Below are positions 24,980-32,632 of a stretch of 63,215 nt of DNA, in pieces; position 1 is the stretch's first letter; each line of letters starts with the position of its first letter. The notes beneath the pieces are model-generated. The model saw nothing but the letters and a program-made list of their open reading frames with translations. It was not told where the DNA came from and made no database searches. A program made the translations under genes and the position numbers. The DNA comes from Arthrobacter sp. ISL-85 (GTDB lineage: Bacteria > Actinomycetota > Actinomycetes > Actinomycetales > Micrococcaceae): NCBI RefSeq assembly GCF_018613675.1, contig NZ_JAGGPQ010000014.1, positions 1-63,215 on the forward strand, read 5' to 3'.

Positions 24980-25717
24980 ATGACCGCCGAAGATCATGCC
25001 CACCAGCTTGAGGTGTTGCACGGCCTGATCACAAGTAGCGGAGAGCTCAAGGGCTTTCTGGATGCGATGACCGGCTTCGCAGCGGAAACGATGATCAAGG
25101 CGACCGGAAGACGGGTTGAGTGCGCCCTCACGCTCCACCGGCACAAGCGCAGCGTGGAGATCGCCGGCAGCAGTGATGATGCGATCCTGCTCGACGGCGT
25201 CGGGCAACGCCAGGGCGACGGGCCCCGAACGGAGGCCCTGCGGACCGGCCTACCGGTCTTGATTGCCGATGTTTCCCTTGATTTCCGCTGGAAGCCCTAC
25301 TGCCACGCCCTGGCTGGTTTTGGCTGCCGGAGCGTGCTTGCCGTGCCACTGGAACTCGGGTCCGAAGCCGAGGCGGCGCTGAACTTCTTCGCCCCGACGA
25401 CCGGTTTCTTCACCGCGGAAGTCATAAAGGATGCGCGGGCTTTCGCCAATACCGCAAGCCAGGCCCTTCGGGTGGAGCTCCGGATCGTGTCCGCGGAACT
25501 GCTCGCCGAAGACCTTAAAGCCGCCATGGAATCCAGGACCGCGATCGACCTAGCCTGCGGAATGATCATGGCGCAGAACCGGTGTTCCCAAGAGGAGGCT
25601 TTCCAGATCCTTGTCAGAGCGTCCAGTACCCGGAGCGAGAAGCTTCACACCCTCGCACAAAAAATCGTCTCCAACGTCTCCGGAGATGACGCAACATGCA
25701 CCCATTTTGACGACTGA
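24980..25717 (+). CDS. GAF and ANTAR domain protein
   Basis: A 245-residue protein, the only plus-strand member of the GAF-ANTAR group. GAF features: VECALTLHRHKRSVEIAGSS, DGPRTEALRTGLPVLIADVS, CRSVLAVPLELGSEAEAALN. ANTAR is at about residues 180-240: LAEDLKAAMESRTAIDLACG, MIMAQNRCSQEEAFQILVRA. The ANTAR helix shares the SRTAIDLA.G.IMAQ pattern with the protein at 23378, so the two share ancestry. It probably binds RNA and couples a signal to antitermination. AGG lies upstream of the ATG but the ribosome binding site is weak. Confidence 0.85.
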   Translation: MTAEDHAHQLEVLHGLITSSGELKGFLDAMTGFAAETMIKATGRRVECALTLHRHKRSVEIAGSSDDAILLDGVGQRQGDGPRTEALRTGLPVLIADVSLDFRWKPYCHALAGFGCRSVLAVPLELGSEAEAALNFFAPTTGFFTAEVIKDARAFANTASQALRVELRIVSAELLAEDLKAAMESRTAIDLACGMIMAQNRCSQEEAFQILVRASSTRSEKLHTLAQKIVSNVSGDDATCTHFDD

Positions 25718-25813
25718 AACTGCTGCCAGCAGCAGCATTCCAAACAGGCTCCGGGCGGACCGGAACCCGGACCACTAGGGGTGGGCAGAGCGGAAGGCCC
25801 GGGGATGGCTGGG

Positions 25814-26119
25814 TTAGCTTTGGCATTCCTGGCAATATTGATGGCCTTCGTGTTCGCGGGCCAGTTGCGAACGGTGCCGGACCAGGAAGCAGGAGTGGCA
25901 CGTGAACTCGTCCGCGGCCTGAGGGACGACCTGGATGATGAGCTCTTCGGCAACGATTTCGCCGCCGGGGACGCCCAGAGCGTCGGCATCATCGGGTGCG
26001 TCCAGTTCCCGTACGACGCTGAGCGCGTCAGGTGCGTTGGCGGACTTCAACGCCTCCAGTGAGCTTTCCTGTGTTTCCTTAACATCGGTCCGGAGCTCAT
26101 CGTAATCGGCGGTGGCCAT
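25814..26119 (-). CDS. DUF4193 domain zinc-ribbon-like protein
   Basis: A 101-residue protein with the DUF4193 layout: MATADYDELR N-terminus, an acidic middle (ESSLEALKSANAPDALSVVR), EELIIQVVPQAADEFTCHSC, FLVRHRSQLAREHEGHQYCQ and ECQ. The C-x-x-C...C-x-x-C pair should bind zinc. DUF4193 proteins occur across actinobacteria, usually once per chromosome; this is probably an accessory copy. Function in the family is not firmly established. GAGGA precedes the ATG. It is transcribed toward the convergent GAF-ANTAR gene. Confidence 0.85.
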   Translation of the reverse strand: MATADYDELRTDVKETQESSLEALKSANAPDALSVVRELDAPDDADALGVPGGEIVAEELIIQVVPQAADEFTCHSCFLVRHRSQLAREHEGHQYCQECQS

Positions 26120-26387
26120 GGTTCAGTCCTCAATTCCTGTTCGTTCTGTCTGCAACGGATTTCGGTGGCCCTTTTTCCCATTTGGTTGCGGGCGCCGCCC
26201 AGCACGTCCTCACGTCGGTTCTGTCCCTTGCCCCTTGCATTCAGGAGGCAGGCCGGAAGCGGGGAAACGAGGCCAAGGCCATGATCGGGAAGGGCGGGGC
26301 GAAAGAGACCTCTAGGTGGCACGGCCCCAAAGCAGCGGGGAAAGCACTGACGCCAGCTTCTTTTGGACTCATCACTGCTCCTTCCTC

Positions 26388-27104
26388 TTACTCGCCGGTG
26401 GCCTCTTGGAGAACATTTCGTGCTACTTCGTGGAGCGGTGTGCTCTCTCCGCGGGAACGGGCCAACAGTACGTCTAAAGCCTCTTGTGAGTTCACATTCA
26501 TGCGCTCCATCAACATCCCCTGTGCTTTTGAAATCATGTCCCTGTTGGCCAGAGCCTCGGCCAGTTGCCCGCTCATCCGTTGTGCAGCTTCCCGGTCCCG
26601 GATGTGGCCGAGCAAAGCCGCTGCTGGGGTGGCGAGCCGTTCGATCAGGAAAACAGAGTTGTCATCGAATGCCAGCGGGAGGCGGGAGTAGACCTTGAGG
26701 GCACCAATGTGCTTTCCCCCAGTGGTCAGTGGTGCGCTGAGAACCGAACGGAGCGGAAGCTCAGCTACCGCCGCCGTCCATAGCGGCCAGCGGGTTTCTT
26801 CCTGGGTGTCCTGGATGATGATGGGGCGCTGTTCGGACCAGGCGCTCAGGCACGGGCCCTGACCGAGCCCGTACTGCAGTTTGTCGGCCTGGAGCACGAC
26901 CGTGTCGGTGGCGCCGACGCTTTCGCTGCGGCCGCGGGAGTTGATGATGGACGCCCCGGCTCCCGCGGAGCCCGCGATCGAGTCCTTCAAGACGTATGCC
27001 AGGGACCGCACCGCTTTGGCAGCATCCTCCTCGGTGAGGAGGCCAGTAATCATCCTCCCCGTGACTCCGGCCGGTTCATAGGCCTGGGGAAGAGAATGGT
27101 TCAT
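26388..27104 (-). CDS. GAF and ANTAR domain protein, paralogue of the 22635 product
   Basis: The ATG at 27104 follows AAGGTGG; a longer frame to 27131 lacks this support. The protein (238 residues) is nearly collinear with the one at 22635-23345: AVRSLAYVLKDSIAGSAGAG, DKLQYGLGQGPCLSAWSEQR, TRWPLWTAAVAELPLRSVLS, then ANTAR LAEALANRDMISKAQGMLME and RMNVNSQEALDVLLARSRGE. High identity implies recent duplication within the island. Function as an RNA-binding antiterminator is inferred from the family. Confidence 0.85.
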   Translation of the reverse strand: MNHSLPQAYEPAGVTGRMITGLLTEEDAAKAVRSLAYVLKDSIAGSAGAGASIINSRGRSESVGATDTVVLQADKLQYGLGQGPCLSAWSEQRPIIIQDTQEETRWPLWTAAVAELPLRSVLSAPLTTGGKHIGALKVYSRLPLAFDDNSVFLIERLATPAAALLGHIRDREAAQRMSGQLAEALANRDMISKAQGMLMERMNVNSQEALDVLLARSRGESTPLHEVARNVLQEATGE

Positions 27105-27236
27105 GGTTGGCCACCTTGTCCTGCCCGGCAACCGGGCGGGTATAGCTGAATGAGAAGCAATGCACCCTTGCTGGGTGAGCGCGTGAGGGGACCATCCGCA
27201 GGTGGTTCAGCCCTCGGATGCCGCGTGAGGACAGGC

Positions 27237-27671
27237 CTATTCGGGCAGTTCTATTTGGAACCCGCAGGGGCAATGCAGCACCTGGGTGGTCAGATAGACG
27301 TCCAAGTCGTCTTCGGTCGTGCGGTCGGTGAAGATCGGGGCGCTGAGCCGGCGGAGCTCCGAGCCGGTTTTTTGCATTAGCTGCCCGCAGTGAAAGTAGC
27401 TGCCGGCGAAGGTCACAACGTCGTCTGCATGACTTTCTCTGTTCAGGATTTCCGCAACGGCGGCCACGTCGGCGGGGTGAAGGTAGGTCCGCCGGCAGGC
27501 CCTGCAGGCGTAGCCCACTTCCACCATCACAGTCGAGGGTGGGCTGAGCGCCGCGATCGAGTGCAGTTCAAGGTCCCGGTCGTGTCCGCATGCGCGGCAG
27601 GTCAACGGTGCCGCGCCTGATGGGTGTCCGGGTGGTTGATTGTTTTGAGCGGGAGAATGTATGGACATCAT
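27237..27671 (-). CDS. Three-ribbon cysteine-rich protein, paralogue of the 60380 product
   Basis: A 144-residue protein with three cysteine pairs/clusters: TCRACGHDR near the N-terminus, YACRACRRTY in the middle and, at the end, FHCGQLM plus LHCPCGFQIELPE. The protein at 60380-60811 has the same order (WCANCDTDQ, LRCSRCDRS, FHCGEPM, LRCRCGFQVELPR), so they are paralogues of an unnamed, probably zinc-binding family. Its ATG overlaps the stop of the upstream wHTH-like gene (ATGATG), so the two are translationally coupled. Function unknown. Confidence 0.75.
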   Translation of the reverse strand: MMSIHSPAQNNQPPGHPSGAAPLTCRACGHDRDLELHSIAALSPPSTVMVEVGYACRACRRTYLHPADVAAVAEILNRESHADDVVTFAGSYFHCGQLMQKTGSELRRLSAPIFTDRTTEDDLDVYLTTQVLHCPCGFQIELPE

Positions 27672-27925
27672 GCAGCCGCCGGGTAGCTGAAGAGGATGTA
27701 GTCAGCTGCCGCGGGGCCGACCATCCGCAGCCGGCTCTCGTGAACGTCCACGCCACGGCCGTGCATCGCTGCCCGGAACGTGAAGTCGGGCTCTGCCTCG
27801 ATCCCGTGCAGGAAACACCAACTGACGTACAGGCCGTAGAGGCAATCAGCGGTCAAGGGGCAGTCGGTGTCGAATTCAGGGACGGTGGCTTCTGCAAGGA
27901 ACGTGGTGAAATGCGAGGCGGCCAT
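27668..27925 (-). CDS. Small winged-helix-like protein (85 aa), family of three in this window
   Basis: The sequence LTADCLYGLYVSWCFLHGIE, FTFRAAMHGRGVD, PAAADYILFSYPA resembles the short winged helix found in phage/plasmid D5-type primases and regulators (LY..Y..WC...G..P.....F...L). Two paralogues lie at 30497-30754 and 60818-61072, sharing LYGLYTSWCF/C and PAAADY. Each sits in a small-protein operon. Here the downstream partner is the ribbon protein at 27237. A DNA- or protein-binding role is inferred; no catalytic motif is seen. Confidence 0.7.
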   Translation of the reverse strand: MAASHFTTFLAEATVPEFDTDCPLTADCLYGLYVSWCFLHGIEAEPDFTFRAAMHGRGVDVHESRLRMVGPAAADYILFSYPAAA

Positions 27926-28187
27926 GGTGGCTCTCTTTCCCCGGTGTGCATCTGTCCGCCGGCAGGCTCTAGCGGTACCTCCTCAGAGCCCTGCACTCGG
28001 CCAAGAGGGGAACGTCCCACAACGGTGTGACGCTTGCCACTTAGAATGTACGCACTCCCGTGCCACCTGTCCAGTCGGCCCGGCGGCCGATAAGCAGGGG
28101 TCGCGCCCGTAAATGGGATCTTGGACCGCGCCGTGCAGCTCGCCGCATCACTCGCATGGCTTGGAGCACAAGCTTTAGCAACACGCC

Positions 28188-28604
28188 CTAGTAGAACGAG
28201 ATGAGCTCTACGAGCTCGCCCACTCGATCTTCCGGGTAGTTCCTGGCGACGTCGGCCTGGGTAAGAATCCCTACAAGGTCGTGGCCATCGATGACCGGCA
28301 GCCGGCGGACCTGGTGCTCTCCCATTACCCTGATGGCTTCTTCAACCGAGTCGTCTGCGCCGATCGTTACCGGCTTTCCCTGCCCGAAATCACCAGCCAC
28401 AGCCGCGCGGGGGTCACCACCTTCGGCGAAGCATTTGATGACCATGTCGCGGTCGGTAATCATGCCCTTGAGCCTGTTGTCCTCCCCGCAGATGGGCAGC
28501 GCGCCGACGTCAAGCTCCTTCATTTTCCGGGCAGCCGCTTCGAGCGTTTCATTTTCACCAATGCACTCAACGCCGCCGGTCATGATTTCACGGACTGTAG
28601 GCAT
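28188..28604 (-). CDS. CBS-pair domain protein
   Basis: A 138-residue protein made of two CBS motifs: MPTVREIMTGGVECIGENET to LKGMITDRDMVIKCFAEGG, and GQGKPVTIGADDSVEEAIRV to LVGILTQADVARNYPEDRVG. AGGAGAG precedes the ATG at 28604; the longer frame is not supported. CBS pairs bind adenine nucleotides and sense energy status or regulate partner proteins. Similar proteins (hypoxic-response-protein-like) are typical of actinobacterial stress islands. It stands alone, but its neighbours are stress and sensor genes. Confidence 0.9.
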   Translation of the reverse strand: MPTVREIMTGGVECIGENETLEAAARKMKELDVGALPICGEDNRLKGMITDRDMVIKCFAEGGDPRAAVAGDFGQGKPVTIGADDSVEEAIRVMGEHQVRRLPVIDGHDLVGILTQADVARNYPEDRVGELVELISFY

Positions 28605-28809
28605 GGCGCTCTCCTGATGTTGGTAGTTCCGGTATTTAAGTCGCACCAGGCGTGCCGGCGTCCGGTCGCGACAGGCGCGTTTCGGTCACGGTTAAACGGT
28701 AGGGACGCAGGACGACAGTGTCCAGATCGAAAACAGGACCTGCGGGCCGGTACGGACGCTGAGGTTGTTTTCGTTGGGGGCCCGCTGCCACTGCCTCCGA
28801 GCGATCGCC

Positions 28810-29163
28810 CTAGCGAGGACCCACGTACCGCAGCCAGCCTCTGATAAAGAGTATTTCGATGATGCCGTCCAGCAGGTAGACCTTGCTGATTCGACCTTGG
28901 GTGGCGTAAATGATGTCGATGGCTGCCAACGTGGCCGCTGTTCCGATACCGAGACGTTTGGCTGCGGAACCGCCTCCAACACCCGGGGCAGCCCGGATTT
29001 GCTCGGCACCGATGGTGATGAGCAAGCCCGCAACGGTGCGGACGAGCCATTTATCGGTTTTCGGTCCGCTGACCGTTTCGAAGCTGCGCATGTGCAGCAG
29101 GGGCCAAAGGCCAGTGGCGAGATTGAAACTGCCATGGAGTTTCGCCAGTTGTGCTTCTTCCAC
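28810..29163 (-). CDS. Hypothetical membrane protein (117 aa)
   Basis: It starts at GTG (29163), preceded by GGAG. Predicted membrane helices are at about residues 42-58 (VRTVAGLLITIGAEQI) and 70-90 (LGIGTAATLAAIDIIYATQG), with a final hydrophobic stretch LLDGIIEILFIRGWL. The layout recalls small actinobacterial membrane hypotheticals near stress genes. I do not recognise a family. It follows the 29201 gene on the same strand after 37 bases and is probably in the same transcript. Confidence 0.65.
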   Translation of the reverse strand: MEEAQLAKLHGSFNLATGLWPLLHMRSFETVSGPKTDKWLVRTVAGLLITIGAEQIRAAPGVGGGSAAKRLGIGTAATLAAIDIIYATQGRISKVYLLDGIIEILFIRGWLRYVGPR

Positions 29164-29200
29164 CCTTTTTCTCCGTTCCGGCAGGACGAAACCTGCATTC

Positions 29201-29698
29201 CTAGTGGCTCATGGTCCCGGCGCGGGATTCGAGTACCGGCCGGATCCAGCGGTCAGCGACGACGCCTGTGGTGATGGAATAGACGGCCTTGTGCAGCACG
29301 TCGACAATCTGGTCCTGACGGGTCCAGGTGGAGGGCGGGGCTCCCATGCCGGTGGCGTTTTCGAGTGTCTGGTCGAACGCCAAGCGTACGCCTGTGTGCT
29401 TGGTGTTGGCCAGCGCTCCCCGAATGCCTGTGACCGACCACATTCCGCGAAGAACTCCCAGCAGCGCTCCGGTGCCCCAGTGCATTGCGTGGTTCCACAT
29501 CAAAGGCTCGTCCGCCTGGCCCGGCGTCCTGCCCATCAGGGTCAGCAGTGTCCGCGCAGGAACGTATGAGTTCGGCCGCCCGGTGACGGCCTGTTCCACC
29601 TTCTCGCCCACCGTCATTGCTGCGACTCCTGCCAGGCCGCACATGGCGCCCTTGGCCCCGGCAGCGGCCAAGGTTCTTATCCGTCGTGGTTCCTGCAT
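29201..29698 (-). CDS. Hypothetical membrane-associated protein (165 aa)
   Basis: AGGAG nine bases upstream supports the ATG at 29698. The protein has weak membrane segments: GAMCGLAGVAAMTVGEKVEQ near the N-terminus, HWGTGALLGVLRGMWSVTGI in the centre and a C-terminal AVYSITTGVVADRWIRPVLE. The glycine-rich AMCGLAGVAAMTVGEK pattern recalls DUF1440/YagU-like membrane proteins, but the match is loose. It is upstream of the 28810 membrane gene on the same strand. Confidence 0.6.
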   Translation of the reverse strand: MQEPRRIRTLAAAGAKGAMCGLAGVAAMTVGEKVEQAVTGRPNSYVPARTLLTLMGRTPGQADEPLMWNHAMHWGTGALLGVLRGMWSVTGIRGALANTKHTGVRLAFDQTLENATGMGAPPSTWTRQDQIVDVLHKAVYSITTGVVADRWIRPVLESRAGTMSH

Positions 29699-29811
29699 CT
29701 GCTGGCACTCCTATCTGCTTCGGCGCTACTCAAATCCCGCTGGTTCGATTCCTCTACCCAGCAACGCTGCGCGGCTAACCTGTCCGAACCAGCGCCCTGT
29801 GCGGTTATGCG

Positions 29812-30157
29812 TCGAAGCAGGTGCGGACGTTTGGTTCTCCTGATATCGATGTGACCACGTGGGCCAGGGAAACGTCGGGAACGTGCACCGCCTCCCGCTC
29901 CCGGATTGCGCTGAGCGAGGGCCCCGGCTTGAGGCATACTGCAACTGGTCGATACGGTCCGCTTCTTCGTCGCTGCTTGCCACGATGACCGGTTTCTTGG
30001 GCCGGATCAGGGTGATGCTGCAAAACGCACCGGCAGAGCCGGTGAGGGTGCGAGGTGTGAAACGTGCAAGTTCGGTGAGCATGTCGCGGACGTCCTCGCT
30101 CTGCAGGACGAATTCGACGATGTGTTCCGGCGGGAGCTGGGATGTGTCCTTGGCCAT
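29812..30157 (-). pseudogene. GAF-domain gene, frameshifted and truncated
   Basis: The frame starting near 30157 encodes PPEHIVEFVLQSEDVRDMLT, ELARFTPRTLTGSAGAFCSI and DEEADRIDQLQYA, a clear GAF start like its GAF-ANTAR neighbours. Just after DQLQYA the homology shifts to another frame (KPGPSLSAIREREAVHVPDV, then SLAHVVTSISGEP) and ends at a stop near 29815. No second half of the GAF domain or ANTAR domain follows. This is a decayed fifth member of the GAF group. Confidence 0.75.
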
Positions 30158-30262
30158 CATTGGCCTCGTTCCCTTTATGCCGCCCAACGCCCCGGCAACG
30201 GGGACTTGGTCAGGCTCTGGAGCCGCGTGGAGGGCGGCCGCAACTCTGCCGGAGCAGGTGGT

Positions 30263-30403
30263 TCAGCTGTTTCCGGTATGGACGATGCTTTCCTGATCCT
30301 CTTCATGGGCCGGAGCGTCAGCCAAGCCATCGGGGGTGAGGTCAAGATCCTCAACACCGGTATCCGTCACTGCATGGGGCGTGGTTGGGCTGGTATCAGT
30401 CAT
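30263..30403 (-). CDS. 46-residue peptide with conserved EDLDLTP and SIVHTGNS ends
   Basis: A short frame reading MTDTSPTTPHAVTDTG, then VEDLDLTPDGLADAPAHEED and SIVHTGNS. A 52-residue paralogue at 60176-60334 shares EDLDLTP.GLA..PAH.EDP/Q.SIVHTGNS with an unrelated N-terminus. Conservation of sequence and position (just after the wHTH-like gene) indicates a real gene, although the ribosome binding site here is weak. The peptide is acidic and probably disordered. Function unknown. Confidence 0.7.
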   Translation of the reverse strand: MTDTSPTTPHAVTDTGVEDLDLTPDGLADAPAHEEDQESIVHTGNS

Positions 30404-30496
30404 GGTCACTCTGCCTTCAGGTTCTGCCGTGGGTACGGGGGGCGGGATGGTTCAGGGTGGGTCCTGACGAACGCGCTCGACAGGTGCGGCCGCATC

Positions 30497-30754
30497 TCAG
30501 ACCACGGGGGGGTAGCTGGCCAGGATGTAATCGGCGGCTGCGGGGCATTTCTTCATGTGGAGGTGTTCCCCTGCGCCGACCCGTTCCCGGATCGCGGTCC
30601 AGAAGGCGTGCTCTGCCTCGGGCTCCTGCCCGGATACGCAGCACCAGCTGGTGTACAGGCCATAGAGGGAGTCCCGGTCCAGGTGGGTTCCCGGTTCGCG
30701 GTCACGGTAGGTGGCTGCCTCAAGGAACTGGTCGAACTGTAATTGCGCCATCAT
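30497..30754 (-). CDS. Small winged-helix-like protein (85 aa), paralogue of 27668 and 60818 products
   Basis: FDQFLEAATYRDREPGTHLD, RDSLYGLYTSWCCVSGQEPE, HAFWTAIRERVGAG and CPAAADYILASYPPVV. It aligns along its full length with the 60818 protein (FDQFLQEATYQD, LYGLYTSWCFVT, PAAADYLLNSYQAVV). AAGAG precedes the ATG-ATG start. It is followed on the same strand by the 46-residue peptide gene, the same order as at 60-61 kb except that the cysteine-rich gene is missing here. Confidence 0.7.
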   Translation of the reverse strand: MMAQLQFDQFLEAATYRDREPGTHLDRDSLYGLYTSWCCVSGQEPEAEHAFWTAIRERVGAGEHLHMKKCPAAADYILASYPPVV

Positions 30755-30932
30755 GGCTCTTTTCAACAGGTGCAGTTGTCCACCATCAGGCTCGAGGCCT
30801 CAGAACCAGTGCCCTGCACGGGACACACGGTCAGGCTAACAACGATGAGGGGACAATCCCGGCCCGGCATCCCCTGGCGGGAATCCTGCGCCGGGACTCG
30901 TCCATTCTGGCCGGAAAGCCAGGAGAGAGCGG

Positions 30933-30992
30933 TTACGCGTGGGCAGTATCGGCGCGGGTGCCGGGGTTCTGGTTCTTGGTCCGAGGGGTCAT
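30933..30992 (-). CDS. 19-residue open frame with perfect Shine-Dalgarno, remnant leader of the module
   Basis: AGGAGG eight bases before the ATG, then MTPRTKNQNPGTRADTAHA and a stop. In the fuller module at 61 kb, the same position holds a 91-residue membrane protein gene starting MTAATQNEHSST. This is therefore probably the truncated start of that gene rather than a functional peptide, though the ribosome binding site would still drive translation. Confidence 0.4.
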   Translation of the reverse strand: MTPRTKNQNPGTRADTAHA

Positions 30993-31074
30993 GCGGTCCT
31001 CCTAAAGGTGAAGTGAGCAGCCTGGACGGCTATGCAAACTCTGATCCCTTTACTGAAACCATGTTGACAACTTC

Positions 31075-31119
31075 TCTACACTGTAGACTTTACTCGTAGA
31101 GTAAAGGGTAAGCAAGCTT
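31075..31119. promoter_or_regulatory. TetR-type operators of the 31-kb module
   Basis: TCTACACTGTAGA (31075-31087) is a perfect 13-bp palindrome. It is followed closely by the palindrome CTTTACTCGTAGAGTAAAG (about 31087-31105). The flanking sequence (TGCAAACTCTGATCCCT..TACTGAAACCATG) matches 61604-61640 almost base for base, so both modules share one promoter/operator. Confidence 0.7.
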
Positions 31120-31170
31120 AACGCACACATAAAGCGTCGACGTTTGGCGTGATGAACAGGACGACTTCGC

Positions 31171-31545
31171 AATGGCCCCTCCCGAACGCACCCCCAACAA
31201 CGCAGGATCCCGGAAAGTGCCCCTGAGCAGGGCCGTTGTCCTTTCCGCCGCGCTGGAACTCGTGGACGCCGATAGGTGCCGGCTTCTCCCCCACCGACGC
31301 CCTTCACGTCTACCGGGCCTACTACGGCTTCCTTTACGGCCACATCCTTAACGAACTCCAGGAATACATCGTGGACCCGGAAGAAAACGAAGCAATCTCC
31401 GCCTCGGACTGCACCACCTGCCGACAAAGGAATTCCCCCACCTCCGGGCACTCGGCCCAGTCCTCGCGGACTACGACGGCGACGCCGAACTCGACTAAGG
31501 ACTCACCATCCTCCTCACTGGATTGAGCGCCCAACTCGCCAGCCA
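31171..31545 (+). pseudogene. TetR-family regulator, internally deleted copy of the 61781 gene
   Basis: The start reads VPLSRAVVLSAALELVDAD, like the N-terminus of the 61781 protein. About 110 codons are then missing, and the next frame reads GFSPTDALHVYRAYYGFLYG, HILNELQEYIVDPEENEA (versus GFAPADALHVYRAYYGFIYG). A further shift gives LGLHHLPTKEFPHLRALGPV, LADYDGDAELD, a stop codon where the intact gene has Glu, then GLTILLTGLSAQLA. The helix-turn-helix is lost, so no repressor is made; the operators beside it could still be bound by the intact regulator at 61.8 kb. Confidence 0.85.
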
Positions 31546-31651
31546 CGACCCCCACCGGGTCACTGAGGCACAGAACTTAACCGAAACCCGTGGATGGTGC
31601 GGCAGAAGCGGTTCCCGCGGGTGAGAAACTCAGGTTCTCCTGCGCAGAAAG

Positions 31652-31799
31652 TTGACAGACCTTGAGGAGCAGAAGCGATGATCAAGAGGAGTCGTGTAGC
31701 AGAGTGCGGCCATCCCGGAGTGAATACTCATCTCCGCGCCGGGATCAGGCAATGCCTGGAGTCCCGCCGATGGCCCTGCAGGGCCATCGGCGGGACTTT
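31652..31799. repeat. Dispersed repeat pair A, copy 2
   Basis: It matches 13628-13768: TTGACAGACCTTGAGGAGC, GTGTAGCAGAGTGCGGC and a terminal hairpin. Here the head reads KLTDLEEQKR then a stop. Confidence 0.6.
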
Positions 31800-31800
31800 C
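31761..31800 (+). terminator. Perfect hairpin ending repeat A copy 2
   Basis: GTCCCGCCGATGGCCC (31761-31776) pairs perfectly with 31781-31796 around TGCA, giving a 36-base palindrome followed by TTTC. It looks like a terminator, but no intact gene precedes it. Confidence 0.6.
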
Positions 31801-32022
31801 ATTTGGGGGACGCGCAGGATCAGGGAACGCACACGCCGGTGCCGCCAGAGAATCCTGGCCTCTACAGTGCTCTGGTGCCACAGCGAAGTCTGCGGCCCGC
31901 TACGAATTGAACTCGAGGCAGGACGGTAATACCGACCATTTTTTGTACGGGCAACAGACCCGAACGCTCGGGGCGGGCAAGGAATGCTCTCAACTTGCCC
32001 GCCCCGCGTTACTGGTGCTGCT

Positions 32023-32244
32023 CTGGCCGTCTCAAGCTGTCCGACGACCAGGTGTTACTGATGCTGCACTGGCCGTCTCAAGCTGTCCGACGACCAGGTG
32101 TTACTGATGCTGCACTGGCCGTCTCAAGCTGTCCGACGACCAGGTGTTACTGATGCTGCACTGGCCGTCTCAAGCTGTCGACGACCAGGTGTTACTGATG
32201 CTGCACTGGCCGTCTCAAGCTGTCGACGACCAGGTGATACTGCA
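32023..32244. repeat. Tandem 46-bp repeat array, five units
   Basis: Units begin CTGGCCGTCTCAAGCTGTC and continue GACGACCAGGTGTTACTGA. Units 1-3 (32023, 32069, 32115) are 46 bp; units 4-5 (32161, 32206) lack one C and are 45 bp, the last being incomplete. Identity between units is nearly complete. About 60 bases after the array is an A/T-rich tract (32298-32330) unlike the surrounding DNA. This arrangement is compatible with origin iterons; no spacers, so not CRISPR. Confidence 0.8.
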
Positions 32245-32632
32245 ACGGTGCTTCCCCCCAAACAGGCAACTAAAGCTACTTCGAGCGGGGGAACTTCCGT
32301 TCTCTTTTTCTTACGCAAAAAAATATAACGACACTCTGAAACCTCGTCAAATCGCCTTTGGGCGCTCTGAGTCAGGTCGCCTTTTTGCGGTTGCTCGGGG
32401 CCTACCTTGGAGGACACCCAAGGGGCAGGCGCGCCGCAGTCGCTAGATAGCCGGCTTACAAGCGTCCGGCGAGGGATCCTCGACTGGGGCAGGTATGCGC
32501 CTCTAGCGGATGGAGCGCCTCCGCCCCTCGCTTGTTTCTTGGGTCTCTTCGAGGTTGGTTCGCTTCCGTCTAAAATACTCCCTTCGCGGGTTTCCGAATC
32601 GTCTGGAGTGCCGCTAGTGAAAGGGACGTGCC
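32245..32632. other. Intergenic with an A/T-rich tract
   Basis: CTTTTTCTTACGCAAAAAAA near 32306-32325 is the most A/T-rich stretch for kilobases around and could be an easily melted region. No gene is seen. Confidence 0.45.

Noticed and set aside
26363..26698. Plus-strand frame of 111 residues
   Set aside because: Lies opposite the GAF-ANTAR gene at 26388 and has no independent support.
30122..31005. Two long overlapping plus-strand frames of about 206 residues
   Set aside because: Antisense shadows of the 30497 and 30263 genes, which are supported by paralogues at 60-61 kb.
32023..32244. Tandem array considered as a CRISPR
   Set aside because: Units are contiguous with no variable spacers and no cas genes are present.
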